Positions 16,467 through 24,941 of a stretch of 64,000 nt of DNA are shown here, piece after piece; position 1 is the first letter of the stretch, and each line of letters opens with the position of its first letter. The DNA comes from Candidatus Allofournierella merdigallinarum (GTDB taxonomy: Bacteria; Bacillota; Clostridia; Oscillospirales; Ruminococcaceae). The notes below the pieces were generated by a model, which worked only from the letters and a program-made list of their open reading frames with translations, was not told where the DNA came from and made no database searches. Where the stretch lies: assembly GCA_019117205.1 (NCBI GenBank), contig DXAC01000015.1, positions 18,205-82,204 of the forward strand, given 5' to 3'. The translations under genes and the position numbers were made by a program.

Positions 16467-19079
16467 TCAGCCCCGGCGGGCGTTGTGTTCGGCGATGATG
16501 CGCTCGATCTGGCGCGCCGTGTCCTCCACCTCCCGGCGGAACATCCGGCTGGAGACCCGCAGGGTGCCGTGGCCCAGGATGATCAGCTGTTCGGCGCCGT
16601 CGCTGGTGACCACCCGCACCCGGCGCTCCTTTTCCAGTTTGCCCAGCTCGTAGGTCACCTTTTCAATGTAGGCGTCGGCGGTCTCCGTCTCTTTGGTATA
16701 GACCACCCAGACGCCCCCCTGCCGCTCCACGCCGCCGGCGCCGCCGGACACCCGCCAGGCGTCGAAGACCAGGATCAGGGTACACTGGTGGAACCCCTGG
16801 TAGTTGCAGAGGATCTGGATGAGCGCCTCCCGGGCGGCACAGAGATCCCGGCCGGCCAGCTCTTTCAGGTCCGGCCAGTCGAAGATCACGTTGTAGCCGT
16901 CCACCAGCAGATACTCCCTCTTTTCTTTCCAGGGGGCCGCCGGGGGCGCCGGCGTCTGCTCCCGGGCGCTGCGGAACAGCTCCCGCCGCTGCACCGGGCC
17001 GTAGGTGCGCTCGAAGATGGCCGCCAGCTGGGCGTCCTCCTCCAGGCTGCCCGACGCTGGGCGGGCGGCGGGCGCCGGCGCGGGCGCCGGGGGCTCTTCT
17101 TCGGCCTCCAGCCGCACCCGATTCTCCAGGTGCATCCTGGCCGCCGCCTCCCGCCAGGGCACCACCACTCCCGCCCCGTGGCTGCAAAACACCGAGTCGG
17201 CGGGGTTTTCGGTGTCCCGCTGGGGGTCGTAGCCGGCGGCGGCGATCACCGCCGCCGCGTCGTGGCAGGGCTCGTAGCCCCGCACCGCCAGCGCCAGCCG
17301 GCCCAGTCCCTTGGAGTAGGCCGCCAGCTGGGCGGCGTAGTCCGCCATCTCGCTCACCGGCGCCGAACCGGTGAGCACCGCCTCCTCCCCCAGCGTCTCG
17401 GGCGGGTCGAACCGGCCGCTCATCCGCTGCACGTCCGCCATGGCCCGGCCCAGGTTCTCGGCGGGCACCTCCAGCCGGAAGTCGTACCAGGGCTCCAGCA
17501 AAATGCTCTCCGCCTGCATCAGCCCCTGGCGCAGGGCCCGGAAAGTGGCCTGCCGGAAGTCGCCCCCCTCGGTGTGTTTCAGGTGGGCCTTGCCCGCCAC
17601 CAGGGTGATCTTCACGTCGGTGAGGGGGCTGCCGGTGAGCACGCCCGGGTGCCGCCGCTCGGCCAGATGGCTCAAAACCAGCCGCTGCCAGTTGCCGTCC
17701 AGCTCGTCCTCGCTCACCGCGCTGGCAAGGGTCGCCCCGCTGCCCCGCTCGCCCGGCTCCAGCAGCAGATGCACCTCGGCGTAGTGGCGCAGGGGCTCGA
17801 AGTGGCCCATGCCCACCACCGGGGCGGCGATGGTCTCCTTGTAAACGATGCTGCCCGGGCCAAAGGACGCCTCCAGCCCGAAGCGGCTTTTCAGCTGGTG
17901 GGCCAGCACCTCCTGCTGGACCTTGCCCATCAGCCGCGCCTGTACCCGGCCGGCGGCCTCGTTCCACTCCACCTGCAAAAGGGGGTCCTCCTGCTCCAGC
18001 AGCCGCAGCTTTGCCAGCAGGGTGGCCTCGTCGCATCCCGCCGGGGGCAGCACCTGGCAGGCCAGCACCGGCTCCAGGGCGGGGGCGGCGGCATTCTCCT
18101 CCTCCCCCAGCCCCTCGCCGGGCCAGGTGTGCTCCAGGCCGGTGACGGCGCACACCGTGCCCGCCGCGGCCTCGGCCAGGGGGGCGTATTTCGCGCCGGA
18201 GTACAGCCGCAGGCCGTCCGCTTTCTGCTGCCAGGCTTCGCCGGCGGCGGTGCGGCCCGAGAGCAGGGTCTTGGCTTTCAGGCTGCCGCCGGTGACCTTG
18301 ATGTGGGTCAGCCGCGCGCCGGCCTCGTCCCGGGATATTTTAAACACCCGGGCCCCGAAAGCCGCCGGCCACACCGGCACGGGGGCCCACCGCTCCAGCC
18401 CCGCCAGCAGCTCCTCCACCCCCTGCAATTTAAGGGCCGAGCCGAACCAGCAGGGAAAGGCCCGCCGGGCGGCGATGAGGCCGGCAATGGTCCCCTCGCC
18501 CAGCGCGCCTGTGTCCAGGTATTCCTCCAGCGCGGCCTCGTCCAGGCCGGCCAGCTCCTCGGCCAATTCCCCGGCGGGCAGCGAAAAGTCCGCGAAGCCG
18601 CCGCCAAAGGCGGCGGTGAGCGCCGCCAGCACCGCCGCCCGGTCTGCCCCCGGCAGGTCCATCTTGTTGACGAACACAAAGGTGGGCACCCGGTGGCGCG
18701 CCAGCAGCCGCCACAGGGTACGGGTGTGGCTCTGCACCCCGTCGGTGCCGCTGACCACCAGCACCGCGCAGTCCAGCACCTCCAGGGTGCGCTCGGCCTC
18801 GGCGGAAAAATCCACGTGGCCGGGGGTGTCCAGCAGGGTGATCAATGCGCCGGGCAGCGGCAGCACCGCCTGCTTGGAAAAGATGGTGATGCCCCGCCGC
18901 CGCTCCAGCTCGTCGGTGTCCAGAAAGGCGTCGCCGTGATCCACCCGGCCGGGCTTTTTCAGCCGCCCGCCCCGGTAGAGCAGCGCCTCGCTGAGGGTCG
19001 TTTTGCCCGCGTCCACATGGGCCAGCAGCCCCACCGTGATCCGCCGGGTGCCGGCATTTTCGCCGGACCGTTCGCTCAT
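16467..19079 (-). CDS. TetM-like ribosomal-protection GTPase fused to a C-terminal YacP/Rae1 NYN nuclease
   Basis: An 870-residue fusion. Residues 1 to about 650 form an EF-G-like GTPase of the TetM/TetO family: G1 AHVDAGKTT (20-28), G2 RGIT, G3 DTPGH (84-88), G4 NKMD (138-141), and the family's FGLEASFGPGSIVYKET and VKITLVAGKAHLKHTEGGDF further on. A proline/alanine-rich linker (about 660-720, with a short helix DAQLAAIFERTYGPV) leads to a NYN domain with the YacP pattern: VDGYN (D727), LILVFDAWRV (D773), TKETETADAYIEK (D802), TSDGAEQ (D827). Bacillus Rae1 (YacP) is known to cut mRNA in the ribosomal A site, where TetM-type GTPases also dock. The fusion suggests a ribosome-targeted RNase (inference). 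A tetracycline-resistance role is possible but not shown. ATG 19079 follows GGGGAGAG. Confidence 0.93.
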   Translation of the reverse strand: MSERSGENAGTRRITVGLLAHVDAGKTTLSEALLYRGGRLKKPGRVDHGDAFLDTDELERRRGITIFSKQAVLPLPGALITLLDTPGHVDFSAEAERTLEVLDCAVLVVSGTDGVQSHTRTLWRLLARHRVPTFVFVNKMDLPGADRAAVLAALTAAFGGGFADFSLPAGELAEELAGLDEAALEEYLDTGALGEGTIAGLIAARRAFPCWFGSALKLQGVEELLAGLERWAPVPVWPAAFGARVFKISRDEAGARLTHIKVTGGSLKAKTLLSGRTAAGEAWQQKADGLRLYSGAKYAPLAEAAAGTVCAVTGLEHTWPGEGLGEEENAAAPALEPVLACQVLPPAGCDEATLLAKLRLLEQEDPLLQVEWNEAAGRVQARLMGKVQQEVLAHQLKSRFGLEASFGPGSIVYKETIAAPVVGMGHFEPLRHYAEVHLLLEPGERGSGATLASAVSEDELDGNWQRLVLSHLAERRHPGVLTGSPLTDVKITLVAGKAHLKHTEGGDFRQATFRALRQGLMQAESILLEPWYDFRLEVPAENLGRAMADVQRMSGRFDPPETLGEEAVLTGSAPVSEMADYAAQLAAYSKGLGRLALAVRGYEPCHDAAAVIAAAGYDPQRDTENPADSVFCSHGAGVVVPWREAAARMHLENRVRLEAEEEPPAPAPAPAARPASGSLEEDAQLAAIFERTYGPVQRRELFRSAREQTPAPPAAPWKEKREYLLVDGYNVIFDWPDLKELAGRDLCAAREALIQILCNYQGFHQCTLILVFDAWRVSGGAGGVERQGGVWVVYTKETETADAYIEKVTYELGKLEKERRVRVVTSDGAEQLIILGHGTLRVSSRMFRREVEDTARQIERIIAEHNARRG

Positions 19080-19110
19080 AAAAACTCTCCCCCCGTGCTA
19101 TGCTCCCATT

Positions 19111-19121
19111 AGTATAGCACA
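19111..19121 (-). promoter_or_regulatory. Extended -10 promoter of the GTPase-nuclease gene
   Basis: Minus-strand TGTGCTATACT, an extended -10 with TATACT, about 30 bases before the start codon. The -35 position is GC-rich and poor. Confidence 0.55.
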
Positions 19122-19179
19122 GGGGGAGAAAATCGTCGAGGCGGCGGGCCCGGGCCGTTCCGTTTTTTGTGTGCCGGGC

Positions 19180-20496
19180 CTACGCCGCTTTTCCCGGGGC
19201 GGCAAAGCCGCTCACCCGCTCCGCGGGCAACAGGTAGAGCACGCAGGGCAGCAGCCACAGGCAAACGTCCACGCAGGGCCAGATGAAGTGGGCCTCCATG
19301 GTGGCGTGGGCCAGCATGGCCAGCAGGCAGGCGCACTCGGTGGCCGCGCCCTTTTTCATCAGCCGCCAGAGCAGCACCGTGATCGCGCCCCAGAGGAGCA
19401 GGCTCTCCACCGGGCCGCCCCAGATCCACAGGCTCAGATAGAAGTTGTCCACCAGAAAGTCCGCATCGGTCAGCCGCTGGCCGGCGATGGCGATGGAGCT
19501 GCCGGCCAGCGCCTCGTGGCCCAGCATGATCCGCCCGGTAAAGAGGGAGTCCAGCGCCCGCAGCAGAGCGCTGTCCTCGCTGTAAAGCCAGGCGGAGGCC
19601 AGGCTCGCCCCAAAGGCCGCCGCCGGCGCGGCGCACACCAGCGCCCGCGCCCACAGGGGCTCCGCCAGCCGGGGGAAAAGGCGCAGTACCGCCGCCAGCA
19701 CGATGAGCAGGGCGATGCAGACGGTGGAGGCCCGGCTGTCCGGGCCGCGGTCGCAGAAGACCATCGCCGCCGCCAGCAGGGCGAAGTCGAACCATTTCAG
19801 GTTTTTCGTCTGCCGCCAGCACAGGTACATGACGCAGAGCGCCAGCAGCACCGCCCCGGTGAGGTTGAACCAGCCGTAGCCGAAGCTGTCGCGGGAGCGA
19901 GTATCTCCCATGACGGACAGGGTGGGTATCCAGCCCGCCACGGCCCCCAGCGCCACCGCGAAAAAGCTGGCGGCGCTCACCGCCAGGCCCACTTTCAGCG
20001 CGCGGCGCAAAGGGATGTCCTTGGCCGCCAGGAAGTAGAGCATCCCCACCACCGGCCAGAACTGACCGCTGTTCAGAAACACCCAGCGAAAGACAAAGAA
20101 AAAGCAGTAGCCCGCCCCCAGCTGCAGCGCGGAATAGCGGGTAAAGAAGACCACCTTGACCACCAGCAGCAAAAAGTAGACCGTCTCGAGCCTGGCGGCG
20201 AGGAAAGCATACCAGCCGGCGGATGTCTGGCGCATATTGCTGTTCATGAAGAACGTGTCAAACTGGAGCAGCGCCATGGACGCAAGGAACAGCCAGCCTC
20301 CCGCCGCCGCCCTGGCCCCGCCGCCCCAGTCGCCGAACAGAAAGCGCTCGTCTTGCAGCCCGGCGCGGACCTTGTCCGCGAACCGCCCTTTGCGGGCCAG
20401 CGCCAGGGCCCCCAGCCAGACCAGGCCCAGCGTCCAGCCGATGAGCACCAGGTCCAGATAGCCATAAATGCCAGTGCCAAACAGTGCGTGGATCAC
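19180..20496 (-). CDS. Polytopic membrane protein, possible polysaccharide polymerase
   Basis: 438 residues with roughly eleven to twelve hydrophobic segments and short loops. I recognise no family with certainty. The pattern resembles EpsG/Wzy-like polymerases: RYSALQLGAGYCFFFVFRWV, then a large central loop (GDTRSRDSFGYGWFN) and helices ending in LDSLFTGRIMLGHEAL, a segment often seen in O-antigen polymerase-like proteins before the last helices (FTGR). GTG 20496 is chosen because AGGAG lies eight bases before it; it has its own promoter at 20549-20577. The Wzx operon nearby has no adjacent polymerase, which makes this a candidate (inference). Confidence 0.65.
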   Translation of the reverse strand: MIHALFGTGIYGYLDLVLIGWTLGLVWLGALALARKGRFADKVRAGLQDERFLFGDWGGGARAAAGGWLFLASMALLQFDTFFMNSNMRQTSAGWYAFLAARLETVYFLLLVVKVVFFTRYSALQLGAGYCFFFVFRWVFLNSGQFWPVVGMLYFLAAKDIPLRRALKVGLAVSAASFFAVALGAVAGWIPTLSVMGDTRSRDSFGYGWFNLTGAVLLALCVMYLCWRQTKNLKWFDFALLAAAMVFCDRGPDSRASTVCIALLIVLAAVLRLFPRLAEPLWARALVCAAPAAAFGASLASAWLYSEDSALLRALDSLFTGRIMLGHEALAGSSIAIAGQRLTDADFLVDNFYLSLWIWGGPVESLLLWGAITVLLWRLMKKGAATECACLLAMLAHATMEAHFIWPCVDVCLWLLPCVLYLLPAERVSGFAAPGKAA

Positions 20497-20548
20497 TTGC
20501 TTTTCTCCTTTTTTCTGTGAGATCCGCAAAGAAAATGCGTACATCGAG

Positions 20549-20577
20549 ATTATATCCGTTTTCGGCCGTTTTGTCCA
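20549..20577 (-). promoter_or_regulatory. Promoter of the polymerase-like gene
   Basis: On the minus strand TGGACA (20572-20577), 17 bases, then TATAAT (20549-20554), about 45 bases before the GTG start. Confidence 0.75.
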
Positions 20578-20604
20578 CCTGCCCCGCGGTCGGGCGGGCG
20601 CGCA

Positions 20605-20633
20605 TTGTTATTCCGCCGCGGCTGTGCTATACT
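20605..20633 (+). promoter_or_regulatory. Promoter of the DUF6056-like gene
   Basis: TTGTTA (20605-20610), 17 bases, TATACT (20628-20633), with the extended -10 word TGTGCTATACT. Confidence 0.7.
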
Positions 20634-20686
20634 GAAAATGTCTTGAGTCGAAAGGCGGCCCGCGCCGCCGCAAGGAGGGACCCGCC

Positions 20687-22087
20687 CTGAAACAGAAATG
20701 GAACGCCGCGCCGCTGCCCGCAAAGCTGGCGGCGGCCATGGCCGCCCTGGTCTTTTTCGCCCTGCTGACGCTCAACTGCCTGACGCCCTATGTGGCGGAC
20801 GACTACACCTTTTCGTTCAGCTATGCCACCGGCCAGCGGCTGACGGGGCTTTTCAGCGTGCTGGAGAGCCAGTGGTACCACTATTTTCACTGGAGCGGCC
20901 GCTTTATCATCAAGTGCCTGGCCCAGGGCTTCACCGTGCTGCCCAAAGGGGTGTTCAACCTGCTGAACGCGGCGGTGTACACCGGGCTGGGCCTTGTGCT
21001 CCATCGGCTGGCGCTGGGCCAGCGGCGGCGCTATGACCCGGCGGTGCTGGCGCTGATCTACCTGAGCCTGTGGATGGTCTCGCCGGTGTTCGGCCAGACC
21101 AACCTTTGGATGTGCGGCTCGGTGAACTACCTCTGGGCCACCTTTTTCTGCGCGGCGGCCCTTTTGCCCTACGGGCTGTACCTGCGCCGGCCCTTTGCGG
21201 CGCGGCGGTGGCTCGCCCCCGCCTGCCTGGCCGCCGGCCTGGTGGCCGGCTGGGCCAGCGAAAACACCAGCGCCGGGCTGCTGGTGGCACTGGTGCTCTC
21301 GCTGGGCTTTTTCCTCTGGCGGGACAAAAAGGCGCCCCTCTGGGCCTGGCTGGGCCTTTTGGGGGCGCTGGCGGGCTTCGCGCTGCTGATCCTGGCGCCG
21401 GGCAACTACCAGCGGCAGGACACCGCCGCCGACCCCCGCAGCCCGCTGACCGTGCTGGCGGTGCGCTTTCTCACCGCCCTGGACCAGCTGGTGAGCGACG
21501 GCGGGCTTTGGCTGCTGGTGCTCTTTGCCCTGCTTTTGTGCCTGCTGGCGCAGCAAAAGCCAAAGGCCGCCGGGCTGGTCTGGCCCCTGATCCTCTTCGC
21601 CGCGGCAATGGGGGCGAATTTTGCGATGATCCTCTCGCCGGTGTACTACGACCGCTCCACCCACGGGATGTTCGCTTTCCTCACCGCCGCCTGCGCCGCC
21701 TGCGCGGCGCAGCTGGAGGGCAAGGCGCTGCGCCGGGCGCTGGCGGCGGGGGCCGCCGGCCTTGCCATGGCGGCGTCGGTGCAGTTTGTCTGGGCGGGGT
21801 ACGACATCGCCAGCTTCTTTGTGATGAAGCAGATCCGGGCCGCCGGGTTCGAGGCCAGCGCCGCCGCCGGCGAGACGGAGCTGGTGAGCTACGCCATCGA
21901 GCCCTACACCCGCTGGTGTGCCGGCTTTGGCCTGCCCGACCTGCGCCAGGACCCGGACGACTGGGTCTGCGCCGACACGGCGAAGTATTACGGGCTGGGC
22001 AGCCTCTCGGCAAACGAAGCGCGCACCTATCCTTTCCCCGGGCGCACCAACACCGCCCTGGAGACCGGCGAGATCGCCGACCCCTGA
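20687..22087 (+). CDS. DUF6056-like polytopic membrane protein
   Basis: 466 residues with about ten to eleven hydrophobic helices. The first extracytoplasmic loop carries CLTPYVADDYTFSFSYA, a double-aspartate motif like that of DUF6056 and some GT-C membrane glycosyltransferases, where such acids are catalytic. FHWSGRFIIKCLAQGF and SENTSAGLL follow, also typical. Function unproven; a lipid-linked sugar transferase is possible (inference). The start is unusual: a CTG at 20687 lies six bases after AAGGAGGGA and gives a basic N-terminus (KQKWNAAPLPAKL) before helix 1, while the first ATG, 20738, has no ribosome site and begins inside helix 1. Own promoter and terminator; monocistronic. Confidence 0.75.
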   Translation: MKQKWNAAPLPAKLAAAMAALVFFALLTLNCLTPYVADDYTFSFSYATGQRLTGLFSVLESQWYHYFHWSGRFIIKCLAQGFTVLPKGVFNLLNAAVYTGLGLVLHRLALGQRRRYDPAVLALIYLSLWMVSPVFGQTNLWMCGSVNYLWATFFCAAALLPYGLYLRRPFAARRWLAPACLAAGLVAGWASENTSAGLLVALVLSLGFFLWRDKKAPLWAWLGLLGALAGFALLILAPGNYQRQDTAADPRSPLTVLAVRFLTALDQLVSDGGLWLLVLFALLLCLLAQQKPKAAGLVWPLILFAAAMGANFAMILSPVYYDRSTHGMFAFLTAACAACAAQLEGKALRRALAAGAAGLAMAASVQFVWAGYDIASFFVMKQIRAAGFEASAAAGETELVSYAIEPYTRWCAGFGLPDLRQDPDDWVCADTAKYYGLGSLSANEARTYPFPGRTNTALETGEIADP

Positions 22088-22096
22088 AGTGCAGAA

Positions 22097-22128
22097 AAGG
22101 CCCCGCGGGCAGCCGCCCGCGGGGCCTT
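22097..22128. terminator. Bidirectional rho-independent terminator
   Basis: 14-base perfect stem (22097-22110 with 22115-22128) between convergent genes, followed by TTGCTTTGTTTT on the plus strand and TTTTCTGC on the minus strand. Confidence 0.88.
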
Positions 22129-22146
22129 GCTTTGTTTTGCGGCGGC

Positions 22147-22407
22147 TCAAAGCCCGCCGCCGTTGATGAGGTACTCCGCCAGTTCCAGATCGTCCTTGTC
22201 CACAAAGATGCGGTATTCGGTGGCCGCGCGGGAGAGCAGGGGCAAAAGCCGCCCGTTCGCCGTGCGGGGCATAAGGTCGTCGGTGTGCTGGCTCACCCAG
22301 AACTTCACGCCGCCCTCCTGGAGCGCCATGCGGGCGGACGCCACCTGCACCGCGTCATAGCTGCACAGCAGCAGACGCCTGCGGAAAAGGTTCGCCAAAA
22401 ACTTCAT
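22147..22407 (-). CDS. Small protein, DUF2007-like
   Basis: 86 residues, hypothetical. The body SYDAVQVASARMALQEGGVKFWV, then a basic loop, then EYRIFVDKDDLELAEYLI, follows the pattern of DUF2007 putative signal-transducing proteins: a helix after a first strand, and a final strand plus helix with VxxxDxxxAxxxI. The N-terminus FLANLFRRRLLL is basic and amphipathic. It follows pepT by 31 bases on the same strand, so it is probably co-transcribed. No function is proposed. Confidence 0.65.
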   Translation of the reverse strand: MKFLANLFRRRLLLCSYDAVQVASARMALQEGGVKFWVSQHTDDLMPRTANGRLLPLLSRAATEYRIFVDKDDLELAEYLINGGGL

Positions 22408-22438
22408 ATTCCCCTCTTCGTCCCGTGGCCAGGCCGGC

Positions 22439-23656
22439 TCACTGGATGTAGATGCTCAGAATGTTCAGCAGGATCTCCACGCTCTTGTCCATCTTTTCGG
22501 CGGTGATATACTCACAGGGGCCGTGGAAGTTGAAGCCGCCGGTGCCCAGATTCGGGCAGGGCAGCCCCATGAAAGACAGCCGCGCCCCGTCGGTGCCGCC
22601 CCGGATGGGCACGATCTTCGGCTCCATCCCCGCCTGTTTCACCGCCAGCTGGGCGTTTTCGATCAGGTGGAAGTGGGGCAGGATCTGCTGCTCCATGTTG
22701 TAGTAGCTGTCCTTGAGTTCCAGCTCCACCGTGCCCGCGCCGTACTTCTCGTTCATGGCGGCCACCGCGGCGGTGATGGTCCGCTTGCGGGCGGCGAATT
22801 TCTCCGCGTCATGGTCCCGGATGATGTAGCCCATGCGCGCCCCGCTCACCACCCCTTTCAGCCCGTCCAGGTGGTAAAAGCCCTCGGTGCCCTCGGTGGT
22901 CTCGGGGCGCTCGTCGGCGGGCAGCAGGGCGTGCAGCTCCATGGCGATGTTCAGGGCGTTTTTCATCAGGCCCTTGGCGCTGCCCGGATGCACCGAGAAG
23001 CCGTGGATGGTGATCTCGGCCGAGGCGGCGTTGAAGTTCTGGTACTCCAGCTCCCCCACGTCGCCCCCGTCCACCGTGTAGGCAAAGTCGGCGCCGAAGC
23101 CCTCCACGTCGAAGAAGTCCGGCCCGCCGCCCACCTCCTCGTCGGGGGTGAACGCCACACAGACCTTGCCGTGGGGGATGTCCTCCTTTTGCAGCCGCTC
23201 GATGGCGGTGAGGATCTCGGCGATGCCCGCCTTGTCGTCCGCCCCCAGCAGGGTGGTGCCGTCGGCGGTGATCAGGGTCTGGCCTTTCCAGCTGGCCAGC
23301 TCGGGGAATTTCTCCACCCGCATATACTCGCCGGTGCCCGCCAGCAGCACGTCGCCGCCGTCGTAGTTTTCGATCACTTGGGGCTTCACGTTCTCACCGC
23401 TGGCCGCGGGGGAGGTGTCCATGTGGGCGATGAGGCCGATGGCGGGCTTTCTCTCCAGGCCGGGGGTGGCGGGCAGGATGCCGTAGACGTAGCAGTGCTC
23501 CTCCAGCCGGACGTTCTCCAGCCCCAGCTCTTTCATCTGCTTTTCCAGCAGCCGGGCCAGCGCGAACTGGCAGGTGGTGGTGGGGTGGGTGACGCTCTCG
23601 TCGTCGGAGGTGGTGTGGATCTTCACATAATCGAGAAAACGCTGGTATGCGCGCAT
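22439..23656 (-). CDS. pepT: Peptidase T (tripeptide aminopeptidase)
   Basis: Cytoplasmic di-zinc M20 peptidase that releases the N-terminal residue of tripeptides. 405 residues, the usual length. Metal ligands are visible in order: IAHMDTSP (His plus the catalytic Asp), LLGADDKAG (bridging Asp), FTPDEEVGGG (catalytic Glu and ligand Glu), TVDGGDVGE (ligand Asp) and GFNFHGPCEYI (ligand His near the C-terminus). RGGTDGARLSFMGLP and the GLPCPNLGTGG segment are typical of PepT. AAGGAGG lies ten bases before ATG 23656. Transcribed divergently from the capE operon. Confidence 0.96.
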   Translation of the reverse strand: MRAYQRFLDYVKIHTTSDDESVTHPTTTCQFALARLLEKQMKELGLENVRLEEHCYVYGILPATPGLERKPAIGLIAHMDTSPAASGENVKPQVIENYDGGDVLLAGTGEYMRVEKFPELASWKGQTLITADGTTLLGADDKAGIAEILTAIERLQKEDIPHGKVCVAFTPDEEVGGGPDFFDVEGFGADFAYTVDGGDVGELEYQNFNAASAEITIHGFSVHPGSAKGLMKNALNIAMELHALLPADERPETTEGTEGFYHLDGLKGVVSGARMGYIIRDHDAEKFAARKRTITAAVAAMNEKYGAGTVELELKDSYYNMEQQILPHFHLIENAQLAVKQAGMEPKIVPIRGGTDGARLSFMGLPCPNLGTGGFNFHGPCEYITAEKMDKSVEILLNILSIYIQ

Positions 23657-23699
23657 GGGCGATGCCCTCCTTTTTGGGTGAGAAAGTATCTTTGCCGTT

Positions 23700-23710
23700 A
23701 TTGTAGCACA
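23700..23710 (-). promoter_or_regulatory. Extended -10 promoter of pepT
   Basis: Minus-strand TGTGCTACAAT, with TACAAT as -10; the -35 (TTTCTA at 17 bases) is weak. Confidence 0.55.
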
Positions 23711-23762
23711 GGCCGGGCAAAATAGAAAGGGAGTCTCCCGGGGGAATTTGCGCCCCCGCCCC

Positions 23763-23791
23763 TTGGAAATCTGTCATTTTTGTGTTATGAT
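23763..23791 (+). promoter_or_regulatory. Promoter of the capE-to-SGNH polysaccharide operon
   Basis: TTGGAA (23763-23768), 17 bases, TATGAT (23786-23791), about 65 bases before capE. Its -35 is identical to that of the other polysaccharide operon at 16429. Confidence 0.78.
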
Positions 23792-23858
23792 TTATACTAA
23801 ATATGGCATTCTTTGCGCGGATGCGCCGCAGATAAACCGTTTTCGGAGGGTATTTACA

Positions 23859-24905
23859 ATGAACAACAGTTACTTTGCCGGCAAGACCCTGCTCATCACC
23901 GGCGGCACCGGCAGCTTTGGCAACACGGTGCTCAAGCATTTTCTGGCCAGCGACATCGGCGAGATCCGCATCTTCAGCCGGGACGAGAAAAAACAGGACG
24001 ACATGCGCCACGAGGCGCAGCAAAAGCACCCGGAGCTGGCGGGCAAGCTGCGCTTTTACATCGGCGACGTGCGGGAGCCCTCCGGCGTGAAGAGCGCGGT
24101 GCGGGGGGTGGACTACATCTTCCACGCGGCGGCCCTGAAGCAGGTGCCCAGCTGTGAGTTCTTCCCCATGGAGGCGGTGCGCACCAACATCATTGGCACC
24201 GACAACGTGCTCACCGCCGCCATCGAGGCGGGGGTGAAAAAGGTGGTGTGCCTGTCCACCGACAAGGCCGCCTACCCCATCAACGCCATGGGCATCTCCA
24301 AGGCGATGATGGAAAAGGTCATCGGCGCCAAGGCCCGCACGGTAAAGGCCCAGGACACCACCATCTGCTGCACCCGCTACGGCAACGTGATGTGCAGCCG
24401 GGGCAGCGTGATCCCTTTGTTCATCGACCAGATCAAGGCGGGCAAGCCCATCACCATCACCGACCCGGACATGACCCGCTTTTTGATGAACCTGGACGAG
24501 GCGGTGGACCTGGTGCAGTTCGCCTTTGAGCACGCGAACCCCGGCGATCTGTTCGTGCAGAAAAGCGACGCGTGCACCATCGGCGACCTGGCCAGGGCGG
24601 TGCAGCAGCTGTTCGGCGACACCGGCACCCAGATCATCGGCACCCGCCACGGGGAAAAGCTCTACGAGACGCTGATGACCCGGGAGGAGCGGGTGCGCAG
24701 CGAGGACATGGGCGGCTACTTCCGGGTGGCGGCGGACGGGCGCGATCTGAACTACGACAAGTTCGTGGTAAAGGGCAGCGTCCAGACCCAGGCGGACGAG
24801 AGCTACACCAGCCACAACACCCGCCGGCTGAACGTGGAGGAAACGGTGGCCAAGATCCTCACCACCGACTATGTGCGCAGCGAGCTGGCCAACTGGGGCA
24901 AATAA
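23859..24905 (+). CDS. capE: UDP-GlcNAc 4,6-dehydratase / 5-epimerase, CapE/FnlA
   Basis: First enzyme of UDP-L-FucNAc synthesis: removes water from UDP-GlcNAc and inverts C5. 348 residues of extended SDR type. LLITGGTGSFGNTVLKHF (11-28) is the NAD(P) site, CLSTDKAAYPINAMGISKAMM follows. The usual Y-x3-K is M-x3-K here (M144, K148), as in the CapE/FnlA group. CTRYGNVMCSRGSVIPLF and TRFLMNLDEAVDLV are further family signatures. ATG 23859 has GGAGGG eight bases upstream. First gene of an operon running to 33562; capF and capG homologues downstream complete the pathway. Confidence 0.94.
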   Translation: MNNSYFAGKTLLITGGTGSFGNTVLKHFLASDIGEIRIFSRDEKKQDDMRHEAQQKHPELAGKLRFYIGDVREPSGVKSAVRGVDYIFHAAALKQVPSCEFFPMEAVRTNIIGTDNVLTAAIEAGVKKVVCLSTDKAAYPINAMGISKAMMEKVIGAKARTVKAQDTTICCTRYGNVMCSRGSVIPLFIDQIKAGKPITITDPDMTRFLMNLDEAVDLVQFAFEHANPGDLFVQKSDACTIGDLARAVQQLFGDTGTQIIGTRHGEKLYETLMTREERVRSEDMGGYFRVAADGRDLNYDKFVVKGSVQTQADESYTSHNTRRLNVEETVAKILTTDYVRSELANWGK

Positions 24906-24941
24906 GGCCCCTCATTCTTACTATAAGAGGACGGCGACACC

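Noticed and set aside
16467..19079. Acquired tetracycline-resistance gene of tet(M)/tet(O) type
   Set aside because: The C-terminal nuclease, the host-like GC content and the lack of mobile elements argue for a native chromosomal factor. Resistance cannot be excluded but is not supported.
16485..19112. Very long open frame (875 codons) on the plus strand antisense to the GTPase-nuclease gene
   Set aside because: It is rich in Gln, His, Gly and Arg with no recognisable motif, a by-product of GC-rich third positions of the real gene on the other strand.
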